Notes under the pieces: generated by a model | Told to the model about the DNA's origin: nothing | Database searches by the model: none | The model's input: the letters and a program-made list of their open reading frames with translations, nothing else | In this document: positions 56,369 to 64,000 of the stretch, one piece after another | Position numbering within the stretch: the stretch's first letter is position 1 | Layout: each line of letters starts with the position of its first letter | Source: Bacillus coahuilensis m4-4 | GTDB lineage: Bacteria > Bacillota > Bacilli > Bacillales > Bacillaceae_K | Assembly (NCBI RefSeq): GCF_000171615.1 | Contig: NZ_ABFU01000060.3 | Span: forward strand, 134,576 to 198,575 | DNA length: 64,000 nucleotides | Reading direction: 5' to 3' | Position numbers and translations under genes: made by a program

Positions 56369-57829
56369 TTATTGGATAAACGGTGAATAATCACGTTTGT
56401 CTCGTTGAATGGATACCCACTTCACTGTCGTAAATTCCTCTAGAGCCCATTCCCCGTTAAATCGACCAAGACCTGATTTCTTTTCTCCACCAAAAGGCAT
56501 ATGTGGCTCATCATTCACCGGCTGATCATTGATGTGAATCATTCCAGTCTCCACTTCACGTGCAATGCGCATTGCGCGGTCCAGGTCTCTGGAATGAATC
56601 GCACCGCTGAGTCCATAAGGAAGTTCGTTTGCTAATGACAATACCTCATCCTCTGATTGGAAGGTCATTATGGCCGCTACTGGACCAAAAATTTCGTTTT
56701 GAACAATGCTCATACTTTGTTTTACATCCGTTAAGATGGTTGGTTCTAGTACATTACCTTCAGCTTGTCCACCGTGCAGGAGGGTTGCTCCTTCTTTTGT
56801 ACTTTCCTCTACTAGGTCAAGGATACGGTCAACTTGATCTCTAGAAATAAGTGGTCCAATATGAGTCGTTTTAGCTGAAGGATCACCAAACTCCAGCTCC
56901 TTCACTCTTTTTAGAAATGCTTCTGTAAAATCATTTGCAATCTTTTCATCTATCATAAAGCGGTTGATGCTCATACAAATTTGACCTTGATGATAAAACT
57001 TGCCAAATAATGCAGATTCAACTGCTTGTTCAATATCAGCATCCTCTAATACGATAAATACGTTATTGCCCCCAAGCTCAAGAGCCGTTTTCTTAAGGTG
57101 TTTTCCAGCAAGCTCTCCAATATGTTGCCCTACATCCGTAGACCCTGTAAAGGAAATCAATCGTGGAATTGGGTTCACAATCACTTCATCCCCAATTTCT
57201 GAACTTTTCCCAACTACAACATTTAACAATCCCTTTGGTAGGCCTGCCTCTTCAAAAATACTTGCAAAGATTAATCCACCCGTAACAGGTGATTTAGTGG
57301 ACGGTTTTACGACCACAGCATTTCCAGTTGCAAGAGCGGTTATGATAGAACGCACCGCTAAATGGAATGGGAAATTCCAAGGACTGATAACTCCGACTAC
57401 TCCTAGTGGATCACGATATACCCGATTTTCTTTCCCCTCAGTGATACTTGGAAGAACTTTTCCTTCCATTCTAAAAGGATACGTAGCAGCCTCTCTCATA
57501 ATGTTAAGGGATACATCCACTTCACCCATTGATTTCATAAATGTACTGCCAGTTTCTTTTATCATCCATTCTACTATTACATCTCTTTCTGACTCGACAA
57601 TGTCGATGGCTTTATATAAAATCTCCTGCTTCTTTTGGGGTAATGTGTTCTTCCAGTCCTTCTGTGCTAGTTTCGCTACTTCATAAGCATTTTTGACATC
57701 TTCCTTTGATGCAGCGCTAATAGAAAGGATGGATTCCTGTGTAAAAGGATTTTGAACATCAATGGTCCCCTCACCTGTTCCTTTCTGCCATTCTCCGTTT
57801 ATATACACTTTCTCAAAGTTTGTATTCAA
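56369..57829 (-). CDS. NAD(P)-dependent aldehyde dehydrogenase
   Basis: Oxidises an aldehyde to the acid; 486 residues. GVVGVISPWNFPFHLAVRSI, the nucleotide loop SFTGSTDVGQHI, catalytic Glu in LELGGNN and Cys in GQICMSINR are all present, and the C-terminus has PFGGEKKSGLGRFNGEWALEEF. It resembles the YfmT-type benzaldehyde/vanillin dehydrogenases of bacilli, but the substrate is inferred only. Confidence 0.9.
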   Translation of the reverse strand: MNTNFEKVYINGEWQKGTGEGTIDVQNPFTQESILSISAASKEDVKNAYEVAKLAQKDWKNTLPQKKQEILYKAIDIVESERDVIVEWMIKETGSTFMKSMGEVDVSLNIMREAATYPFRMEGKVLPSITEGKENRVYRDPLGVVGVISPWNFPFHLAVRSIITALATGNAVVVKPSTKSPVTGGLIFASIFEEAGLPKGLLNVVVGKSSEIGDEVIVNPIPRLISFTGSTDVGQHIGELAGKHLKKTALELGGNNVFIVLEDADIEQAVESALFGKFYHQGQICMSINRFMIDEKIANDFTEAFLKRVKELEFGDPSAKTTHIGPLISRDQVDRILDLVEESTKEGATLLHGGQAEGNVLEPTILTDVKQSMSIVQNEIFGPVAAIMTFQSEDEVLSLANELPYGLSGAIHSRDLDRAMRIAREVETGMIHINDQPVNDEPHMPFGGEKKSGLGRFNGEWALEEFTTVKWVSIQRDKRDYSPFIQ

Positions 57830-57914
57830 ACTTGCTCACTCCTTATTTATGTCTATTCCATGTTTTCACCCTTTAAAAAATTTCAAACATGGTTGAACAC
57901 ACTGGAGAATAGAA

Positions 57915-57948
57915 AAACCTCACTTCTGTCCGAAGTGAGGTAGCTTTC
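57915..57948 (-). terminator. Terminator of the DHA2 pump gene
   Basis: ACCTCACTTC, 5 nt, GAAGTGAGGT perfect stem; on the minus strand it is followed by TTTTTCT. Confidence 0.8.
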
Positions 57949-59565
57949 TTATTTTGCTTCTGCTTGAACGGTCGCTTTCACCGGAGTTCCTTCTTTTTCC
58001 TCATCATGATTGGATGTGCGAAGTGGAATTTCTTTTAAGAAGAAGGTTGTAATAAACCCAAGTATAACGACACAAGCCCCCACAATAAATACACCATTTA
58101 AGCCAAAGTTCAATGCTTCTTTTAAAGTTAGGATTAATTGGTCGAACATGCCCGTCATTTCAGCCGGAACTGTACCACGAATTGTCTCTAATTGATCTGG
58201 ATCCATCAAAGCTTGCGGATCTTGAAGCATGGCAACGGTATCTCCTTGTGGTGAATCGGCAGGAGGTGTAGGTAATTCACTTTGGGCTAAACGCTCTTCC
58301 ATTAAATTCCCCATAACAGCACCAAAGATGGCTACACCTATGGTCCCACCAATTTGACGGAATGTCTGCATCGCAGAAGTAGCGACTCCTAAATATTTAT
58401 GACTCACTGCATTTTGAACTGTAATATTAAACACAGGCATGTTCATACCTAAACCAATTCCCACAATGACTAGTTGAAAAATAATCTGCCACAGAGGTGA
58501 ATTTACTTCAAGTGTAGAATTCAAATACAACCCTGCTGCCATAACAACAAATCCTACTAGTGAAAAAGCCTTGTACTTACCTGTCTTCGTAATTAAGTTT
58601 CCAATAATAATACTTGCTGCTACCATGGAAATCGTCATCACCATCTCAATTAAGCCTGAAACAGTTGCAGATCGACCCAACACACCCTGAACGTAAAATG
58701 GTACGTACATAATCGCGCCAAACATCCCCATACCTAAGAAGAAGCCTGCAATATTTGACACCGTAAATACGCTGTTCTTAAATAAGTGAAGCGGTAAAAC
58801 AGGGCTCTTTGCCACTTTTAACTCTACCCATATGAACGTAAGGAGGGAAAGGACGCTTAATGAAAATAATCCGATAATTTCAAAAGAAGCCCATTCATAC
58901 CTTCCTCCTGCCCAGCTAAAGCCTAATAACAGAGTAATAATCATGGCGCTTAAAGCTAGCGAACCTAAATAATCAACTGGCTCTCGTTCTTCAGGACGAT
59001 TATGGCTAGGATACAATTTGAAGATTAAAGCAAATGCTATGAAGCCGAGTGGTAGGAACAACCAGAAGACCCAGTTCCAAGCATAGTTATCCACAATATA
59101 TCCACCAAGTGTAGGCCCGAATAAACTGGAAAGTCCAAACGTAGCGCCCATTAATCCCTGCCAACGGCCACGCTCACGTGGACTAAACAAATCTCCCACG
59201 GTTGTAAAGGCAGAACTCATAATCATCCCTGCACCAAAACCTTGGAACCCACGATATAAAATTAATTGAATAATCGTATCTGATGTACCACTCATGAAGG
59301 CACCAATCATAAAAATACCGATACCGATTAAGATGAAGATTTTACGTCCATAAATATCCGATAACTTTCCAACTAGCATCGCGGTAATCGTTGACGTTAA
59401 CATGTAAATCGTAAAGACCCAATCAAAATATTCCATACCACCGATTTGCCCAACAATCTTAGGCAATGCTGTACCGACGATGGTCATATTGACTGCCGCA
59501 AAAAACATAGCCCCCATCACAGCAATCATAATAGACACTTTTGTCCGTTGATCTAAATGCTCCAT
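57949..59565 (-). CDS. DHA2-family multidrug MFS pump (EmrB/QacA type)
   Basis: Proton-driven exporter with 14 predicted membrane helices, 538 residues. NMTIVGTALPKIVGQI (family opening), motif A GKLSDIYGRK, and the antiporter motif GPTLGGYIVDNYAWNWVFWLFLP are seen. Encoded 14 bases after a TetR-type regulator and almost certainly repressed by it. Drug range unknown. Confidence 0.92.
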   Translation of the reverse strand: MEHLDQRTKVSIMIAVMGAMFFAAVNMTIVGTALPKIVGQIGGMEYFDWVFTIYMLTSTITAMLVGKLSDIYGRKIFILIGIGIFMIGAFMSGTSDTIIQLILYRGFQGFGAGMIMSSAFTTVGDLFSPRERGRWQGLMGATFGLSSLFGPTLGGYIVDNYAWNWVFWLFLPLGFIAFALIFKLYPSHNRPEEREPVDYLGSLALSAMIITLLLGFSWAGGRYEWASFEIIGLFSLSVLSLLTFIWVELKVAKSPVLPLHLFKNSVFTVSNIAGFFLGMGMFGAIMYVPFYVQGVLGRSATVSGLIEMVMTISMVAASIIIGNLITKTGKYKAFSLVGFVVMAAGLYLNSTLEVNSPLWQIIFQLVIVGIGLGMNMPVFNITVQNAVSHKYLGVATSAMQTFRQIGGTIGVAIFGAVMGNLMEERLAQSELPTPPADSPQGDTVAMLQDPQALMDPDQLETIRGTVPAEMTGMFDQLILTLKEALNFGLNGVFIVGACVVILGFITTFFLKEIPLRTSNHDEEKEGTPVKATVQAEAK

Positions 59566-59579
59566 AACGTTAAAACCTC

Positions 59580-60461
59580 CTATTGTATGTAGTGAAACAC
59601 TACGGTTTGAATGGTAGTAATATGACTTTCAAGTGAGCTTTCTCGTTTTAAATAATGGAGTAAGGCTTCGATTAAAAAGCGTCGTGGAGATGTTGAATCT
59701 AATTCTTCTTGAAGCATGTTGAAAGAGGAAAGGATTTCATCATTCCCTAAAGCATCCACTTTTTCTTTTAATTCCTGTAATTCGTATTCTAATGTTTGTT
59801 TTGAAAAGTCTTTCGTAGTCGAACTCCCCACATATTGCTCGATTACATGTGTAGGTAATTGAAAAGCGGGTTGAAATCTCTCTAGTTGTTCTACGATCCC
59901 ATCTAGATGGTGAACAAATAACCTAGCTAGTTGATCGGTATCGTAGGTCAAACCTGTTTCATGGGCAATATACATATACTCTTTGAACGTTCCTTGTAAA
60001 AGGACAATCATATCCCAAATATAAGGCTTAATTTCTTCACCATAGGCTTCTAGTAGAACATCTTTTTGCCAGCTCAGTACCTCGGACTTTACTTGCTTCA
60101 TTTGAGGCTGAATTTTTTCTTTTTCTTTTCCAGTTACATGCTTAAAGAACAGGATCATAAAATCCTTCTGCTTCAGCATCTGCTGAAATTGAATGGACAT
60201 ATGCTTCACTAGTTTTTCTCGTTTAGATAACGCATAATCAGCGGAAATACTTTTTGCTTGTTGTAGTAACAGGTGATTATAATGTGTCATGACGGAAAGA
60301 AATAACTGATCTTTTGAAGGAAATAGCTTATATAAAGAGCCTTTTGAAATACTACATTGCTCTGCAATATCCTGCATCGATGTCTCATGGTAGCCCTTTG
60401 TTGAAAAAAACCTCATAGCTGCATCTATAATTTCTATTTTTTTCTCTTGGATGGTATTCAC
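59580..60461 (-). CDS. TetR/AcrR-family repressor of the DHA2 pump
   Basis: About 293 residues. The helix-turn-helix is IIDAAMRFFSTKGYHETSMQDIAEQCSISKGSLYKLFPSKDQLF; the C-terminal ligand domain is divergent and longer than usual. The start is uncertain. A frame open to ATG 60512 would run through the likely operator. GTG 60461 sits directly on the ribosome site GAGAGAGG. Six bases further is an ATC codon at ideal spacing. GTG 60461 is given as the best standard choice. Confidence 0.85.
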   Translation of the reverse strand: MNTIQEKKIEIIDAAMRFFSTKGYHETSMQDIAEQCSISKGSLYKLFPSKDQLFLSVMTHYNHLLLQQAKSISADYALSKREKLVKHMSIQFQQMLKQKDFMILFFKHVTGKEKEKIQPQMKQVKSEVLSWQKDVLLEAYGEEIKPYIWDMIVLLQGTFKEYMYIAHETGLTYDTDQLARLFVHHLDGIVEQLERFQPAFQLPTHVIEQYVGSSTTKDFSKQTLEYELQELKEKVDALGNDEILSSFNMLQEELDSTSPRRFLIEALLHYLKRESSLESHITTIQTVVFHYIQ

Positions 60462-60476
60462 CTCTCTCAATATAAC

Positions 60477-60499
60477 GTGACGTTGAACTAACGAGTCAC
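60477..60499. promoter_or_regulatory. Candidate TetR-type operator
   Basis: Imperfect palindrome with arms GTGAC-GTT and AAC-GA-GTCAC, just upstream of the TetR-family start. A further half-site ACGTGAC is at about 60532. Its position fits autoregulation of the tetR-pump operon. Confidence 0.5.
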
Positions 60500-60593
60500 A
60501 AAATGAACTCATTGGTCATCTTGGTTATTTTACGTGACAATCCTTCAAGCGTCAATGGATTTACTGTAAAGAAAATAGAACCGTTTTCAACAT

Positions 60594-60620
60594 AAAAAAA
60601 TCCCCGTCAATGTGCGGGGC
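60594..60620 (-). terminator. Terminator of the HAD gene
   Basis: CCCCG, 8 nt, CGGGG; on the minus strand followed by ATTTTTTT. Confidence 0.75.
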
Positions 60621-60630
60621 ATGCAAATCG

Positions 60631-61296
60631 TTATAAAAGGTTGACTAACTCCGATAAATCTTCTATTTCTACATCAGGCTGCAAATCTAATTGCTCTCGT
60701 GGCGAACCTTTTCGATTCACCCAAGCCGTTTGAAATCCAAAGCTCTTTGCCCCGGAGATATCCCAGCCATTTGATGAGAGGAACAGAACCTCTTTTCGTT
60801 CGACTTGAAGTTCTTCTAGTACGGCCGTATAGCTCGTGGGCGTTGGTTTGAATGCTTTTCGATCATCCACTGAAAGGATGGAGGAAAAATACGATTGGAG
60901 CCCAGAGTTATTTAATAAGGGTTCTAGCATATCTCTAGATCCATTCGAAAAAACAGCTAGCTGTTTGCCCTTTAAGGAAGAGAGAACTGTTTCCACTTCC
61001 TTGTAAGGAGTAAGGTGCTGATATTCTGCCATTAACTGGAGAAGCTGTTCTTCTTTAGGCTGTATTCCTACTGAACTCACGGCATACTTTAGTGCATCAA
61101 AGGTAATTTTGGAAAATGGCTGATAGCGTCCCATTAACTCTCGGAGAAAGCTATATTCTACTTGCTTTTGTCGCCAAATCAAGCTAACCTCTTGGCCTTT
61201 ATCCCCAAACTCTTCTTCGCATTTTATTACAATCGAATGAACATCAAATAGTGTGCCGTACACATCAAAGACGATGGCTTTTATATTGGAAACCAT
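60631..61296 (-). CDS. Haloacid dehalogenase type II (HAD superfamily)
   Basis: A 221-residue HAD hydrolase of the (S)-2-haloacid dehalogenase type. Nucleophile Asp in VFDVYGTLFD, motif II VFSNGSRDM, Lys in KAFKPTPTSY and motif IV SSNGWDISGAKSFGF, the pattern that separates dehalogenases from phosphatases. True substrate is not proven. Confidence 0.85.
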   Translation of the reverse strand: MVSNIKAIVFDVYGTLFDVHSIVIKCEEEFGDKGQEVSLIWRQKQVEYSFLRELMGRYQPFSKITFDALKYAVSSVGIQPKEEQLLQLMAEYQHLTPYKEVETVLSSLKGKQLAVFSNGSRDMLEPLLNNSGLQSYFSSILSVDDRKAFKPTPTSYTAVLEELQVERKEVLFLSSNGWDISGAKSFGFQTAWVNRKGSPREQLDLQPDVEIEDLSELVNLL

Positions 61297-61375
61297 ATCT
61301 ACTCTCCTTTATCAGTGATGAATAACTGTAGCATAGTATAATACCAGACTGCTTCTTTCTCTAAAAGACTAAGAT

Positions 61376-62023
61376 CTACAAAACATAGTGAAACACACAC
61401 AAGAAATGAAACAAGCTACCTAATAAAATGAATATATGAAAAATCTCATGAAATCCCATGACTTTAAATTTTAAAAAATCTGGCTTTAAACCATAAATCA
61501 CGCCACCAATTGTATATAAAACTCCTCCAGTCACTAAAAGCGCAATCCCAGTCGATTCCATCGTTTGAGCTAAAGGATAAATAAACAAAACCACAATCCA
61601 TCCCATTGCAATATAGATAATCGTTGAAATCCATCGAGGAGAGTGGAACCATAAAAGCTTGAATACAATACCTGCTACCGCTAATCCATGAATGATCGCA
61701 AATAACACCCATCCAATTGTCCCCTGCAAGCTAACCATGCAAAAAGGAGCATACGTCCCAGCAATCAACACATAAATCATAGAATGATCAATTCTTCTCA
61801 AAAAAGCAATCGTCTTATCCTTAGCCACGACCATATGGTACGTTGTAGAAGCCGCGTATAAAAGAATCATACTCACTCCGAATAATATTACCGACGTAAT
61901 AGCTAGCACATTCCCAGTTGTTAAAGAAGCTTTAATCACCATGGCAATTAACCCTATGAAAGCAAAAATGGCTCCAATCAAATGAGTAAGCGCATTAATA
62001 GGCTCACGAATATACGTATTCAT
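61376..62023 (-). CDS. Hemolysin III/PAQR-family membrane protein
   Basis: A 215-residue protein with seven membrane helices and the family motifs EPINALTHLIGAIFAF, STTYHM, RRIDHSMIYVLIAGTYAPF and FHEIFHIFILLGS (metal-type Ser, Asp and His residues). The hemolysin name is historical; a lipid hydrolase or ceramidase-like role is suspected for the family. Confidence 0.88.
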   Translation of the reverse strand: MNTYIREPINALTHLIGAIFAFIGLIAMVIKASLTTGNVLAITSVILFGVSMILLYAASTTYHMVVAKDKTIAFLRRIDHSMIYVLIAGTYAPFCMVSLQGTIGWVLFAIIHGLAVAGIVFKLLWFHSPRWISTIIYIAMGWIVVLFIYPLAQTMESTGIALLVTGGVLYTIGGVIYGLKPDFLKFKVMGFHEIFHIFILLGSLFHFLCVFHYVL

Positions 62024-62046
62024 ATCATGTATACCTCCACAATTTA

Positions 62047-62104
62047 ATAAGTAGTTTTAATAACTACTTATAATAATATTAGCAATTTTATATGTAGTCA
62101 ACTA
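62047..62104. promoter_or_regulatory. Divergent operator region: two TAGTT/AACTA palindromes
   Basis: A perfect 10-bp inverted repeat, ATAAGTAGTT, 5 nt, AACTACTTAT (62047-62071), lies 24 bases upstream of the hemolysin III start. A smaller related palindrome TAGTCAACTA (62095-62104) is closer to the DUF1836 gene. Two related sites between divergent genes, one of which is a regulator, suggest control by that regulator. Confidence 0.6.
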
Positions 62105-62153
62105 TTTTGTGTGATAAAATAAAGCAAATAACTGTGCGGAGGGTGTGCCCCAA

Positions 62154-62783
62154 ATGAAATCTAAATTTGATCAAATGGAGTGGGACCAACATCTACATCT
62201 AGAGGACATTCCAGACATCGACCTTTACATGGACCAAGTCATCCAACTTTTTGAGAAAAGTTACGAAGGAAGCAAACGAAACGACAATGACAAAATCCTC
62301 ACCAAAACCATGATCAATAACTATGCCAAAGGCAAACTGTTCTACCCGATCACCAATAAAAAATATTCAAAGGATCACCTCATCTTGATCAGCCTGATCT
62401 ATCAGCTAAAAGGAACGCTTTCTATCCAAGATATCAAAGAGACTCTTTTAGAAGTAAATGAAAAAGCTGCAGCAAGTGACCTATCCCTCCCGTCTCTATA
62501 TGAACAATACCTCCAATTGTTCTCTCAAAACGTAGAGAAGTTTAAAAATGACCTAAATTTGCATGAAGAGCGAGTGAAGGAGCTAGGTGCTGGATCTGAA
62601 AATACTGGGCTACAAGGTGATTCGGATCAAGATATAGACCACCTGCAATCGGTTCTGCTTGTATTATCCCTTGTGAACATGAGCAATTTCTATCGTCGTG
62701 CTGCCGAGACCTTGGTGGACCAGCTAGGCAACGATCGAGAACTGTTGAACGAAAAGCATAATGAGAAGGCCCCCGCAGAGTGA
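62154..62783 (+). CDS. DUF1836 putative transcriptional regulator
   Basis: A 209-residue protein with a MerR-like N-terminal DNA-binding part typical of DUF1836 (LTKTMINNYAKGKLFYPITNKKYSKDHLILISLIYQLKGTLSIQDIKETL). The B. subtilis member YkrK is a repressor of htpX, so a regulatory role is likely. The probable target here is the divergent hemolysin III gene. ATG 62154 is 10 nt from GGAGGG; GTG 62145 touches that site. Confidence 0.8.
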   Translation: MKSKFDQMEWDQHLHLEDIPDIDLYMDQVIQLFEKSYEGSKRNDNDKILTKTMINNYAKGKLFYPITNKKYSKDHLILISLIYQLKGTLSIQDIKETLLEVNEKAAASDLSLPSLYEQYLQLFSQNVEKFKNDLNLHEERVKELGAGSENTGLQGDSDQDIDHLQSVLLVLSLVNMSNFYRRAAETLVDQLGNDRELLNEKHNEKAPAE

Positions 62784-62796
62784 TGCGGGGGTTTTG
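62770..62796 (+). terminator. Terminator overlapping the DUF1836 stop
   Basis: CCCCCGC, 8 nt, GCGGGGG followed by TTTTGATTTTT; the stop codon is in the loop. Confidence 0.85.
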
Positions 62797-62837
62797 ATTT
62801 TTGAGTCACAATTATATATCATGTATCACCATCGAGA

Positions 62838-63452
62838 GCGCCTGCTCGATTGAGAAAACCGCCCACTCGGTTGAGAAAAGTACCCACGAAGAAGAAGGAG
62901 TACAATCATCGCCCAATGAAAAGGGATAGCGCCCAGTAAGATTGGAGAAGCGCCCACGCGATCGAGAAAACCGCCCACGAAGAAGAAGTGGCCGCCCATG
63001 CTAGAAGAAGGAGATCATTCATCGCCCCAAGTAGAAGGGATAGCGCCCAGAAAGAGGGAAACCGCCCGCCCGACAGAGAAAACCGCCCACGAAGAAGAAG
63101 TCCCCGCCCATAGTCGAAAAAAGAGAACAATTAACGCCCGGTATAAAAGTGAGGGCGCCCAGTAAGAGGGGAGAAGCGCCCGCCCGACAGAGAAAGCCGC
63201 CCACAAAGAAGAAGTCCCCGCCCATGGTCGAAAAAAGAGAACAATCAACGCCCCATGTAAAAGGGATAGCGCCCAGTAAGAGAAGAGAAACGCCCACGCG
63301 ACAGAGAAAACCGCCCACAAAGAAGAAGTCCCCGCCCATAGTCGAAAAAAGAGAACAATTAACGCCCGGTATAAAAGTGAAGGCGCCCAGTAAGAGGAGA
63401 GAAACGCCCACTCCACCTTGAAAACCGCCCACAAGGAAGTAGTCGCCGCCCT
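62838..63452. repeat. GC-box array B: 28 GCCC boxes phased at 21 bp
   Basis: A GC-rich intergenic array. Boxes of the form (C)CGCCCA start (G of GCCC, one ACCC and one GCCT variant) at 62840, 62861, 62882, 62911, 62931, 62952, 62973, 62994, 63024, 63045, 63064, 63085, 63106, 63136, 63157, 63178, 63199, 63220, 63250, 63271, 63292, 63313, 63334, 63364, 63384, 63406, 63427 and 63448. Steps are 19-22 bp with a 29-30 bp step at regular places, giving a higher unit of 112-114 bp repeated five times. Spacers are purine-rich (GAGAAAA, AAGAAGAAG, GAAAAAAGAG). Frames on both strands are open because few stops occur; no ribosome site and a 112-bp first period argue against coding. Confidence 0.93.
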
Positions 63453-63588
63453 TAGCCAAAACTCTTAAGACTAATATTTAATAATCTAAAATATCTTATA
63501 AAAAAATAAACAATAAAGGGAATAGACGACATTTGAAGAACTTTAGTAGTGGTAGGTACTAAAAATTGATAATAGAAAGGGGAATTTT

Positions 63589-64000
63589 ATCCATTATAAA
63601 GAATTAGTTAAACCCATTTCATTAAGACAATATGATGCAGCCATTGCCCGACTAGTTCATTACCCAAAAAAAGGGAGGAAATGATTATTGAACGTGGTAA
63701 GTTAGCAGCGGGTTACAGAGGTCAACTAGCATTTGATTATTATCTTAGATTAATACAGGATGAAAGCTGCTATGTACTCCACAATATTAGGTTAAGATTA
63801 AATGATGCATTTTTCCAAATGGATACACTTCTACTAACAAATAGATTTTTACTAATTATTGAAGTGAAAAATGTAATTGGGGATTTTAATTTTTGTATTT
63901 TGAATTTCAGCAGTTGATAGAAGATCGAGAAAGCACGAGAGAAATATATAATTGTCCAATTCAGCAGGTAATGAATCAACATCAAAAACTTCAACATTGG
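63589..64000 (+). CDS. NERD-domain protein, partial, two frame breaks
   Basis: Start of a protein with a nuclease-related domain; cut by the window edge. Reconstructed: HYKELVKPISLRQYDAAIARLVHYPKK, then EEMIIERGKLAAGYRGQLAFDYYL, the NERD core FFQMDTLLLTNRFLLIIEVKN, then FEFQQLIEDRE and PIQQVMNQHQKL. The frame is lost at A7 63666-63672 (one A missing) and at T5 63890-63894 (one T missing). No ATG, GTG or TTG fits the N-terminus; an ATC at 63589 lies at ideal distance from GAAAGGGG. A membrane or DNA-linked nuclease role is only inferred from the domain. Confidence 0.75.

Noticed and set aside
57000-57686. Plus-strand 228-codon frame
   Set aside because: Antisense shadow of the aldehyde dehydrogenase gene; no ribosome site and no recognisable domain.
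62838-63452. CRISPR array
   Set aside because: There are no constant direct repeats of 24-40 bp with unique spacers. Both boxes and spacers recur in each 114-bp unit, and no cas genes are present.
63015-63459. Two overlapping minus-strand frames of 139 and 146 codons with repeated WAVFSV-type and DFFFVGG-type peptides
   Set aside because: They are translations of GC-box array B. All frames are open because units of 114 bp (38 codons) lack stops; there is no ribosome site, the peptides are low-complexity, and the first 112-bp unit would break the frame.

Overview
The window is chromosomal DNA of a low-GC Firmicute of the family Bacillaceae. The gene order matches several Bacillus subtilis neighbourhoods: csbA-uvrB-uvrA-yvlA/B/D, hprK-lgt-yvoD-ppaX-yvoF-hisZGDBHAFI-yvcD-trxB-yvcI-rapZ-yvcK-whiA-crh, clpP, cggR-gapA-pgk-tpi-gpmI-eno, and secG-est-rnr-smpB-ssrA. 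The genus cannot be fixed from the sequence alone; the naming is by recognised protein families.

Layout. 0-7.9 kb: two chemoreceptor genes, an ArsR-type metal sensor with its P-type Cd/Zn/Co ATPase, a first GC-box repeat array (5.15-5.38 kb), a YfbR-like HD protein and csbA. 8.0-11.0 kb: a persulfide/sulfur island (CstB-like dioxygenase-rhodanese, glutaredoxin, membrane rhodanese, TauE exporter) between csbA and uvrB, with two CsoR/CstR-like operators. 11.2-18.2 kb: uvrBA and the yvl genes. 18.6-36.1 kb: hprK-lgt-ppaX, the complete histidine operon, trxB, and the RapZ-YvcK-WhiA-Crh group. 36.2-37.2 kb: a 104-bp tandem duplication and clpP under a CtsR box. 37.4 kb: tRNA-Arg(CCG). 37.5-45.1 kb: the CggR-controlled glycolytic operon. 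45.3-51.3 kb: a VanY lipoprotein, secG, esterase, RNase R, SmpB and tmRNA. 51.4-62.8 kb: accessory genes (Lrp with a DMT exporter, an alpha-amylase remnant, a peroxiredoxin-like protein, VOC protein, MFS carriers, aldehyde dehydrogenase, TetR with a DHA2 pump, HAD dehalogenase, hemolysin III-like protein, DUF1836 regulator). 62.84-63.45 kb: a second, larger GC-box array, then a NERD-domain gene cut by the window edge.

How the genes work together. HprK phosphorylates Crh (and HPr), PpaX removes the pyrophosphate made by HprK, and CggR reads fructose-1,6-bisphosphate to set glycolytic flux, so much of the window is carbon-catabolite and glycolysis control. SmpB, tmRNA, RNase R and ClpP are the parts of ribosome rescue and of the degradation that follows it. 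The sulfur island would oxidise and export reactive sulfur.

Two things stand out. First, two intergenic arrays carry GC-rich boxes at an almost exact 21-bp (two-helical-turn) spacing: 12 boxes at 5.15 kb and 28 boxes at 62.84 kb. The boxes differ in sequence but the arrays have the same architecture; I know of no described function. Second, ten genes, most of them conserved core genes (uvrA, trxB, hisF, whiA, crh and others), carry reading-frame breaks, nearly all single-base changes in short A/T runs. This pattern points to sequence error rather than biology, so the affected genes are described as reconstructed.
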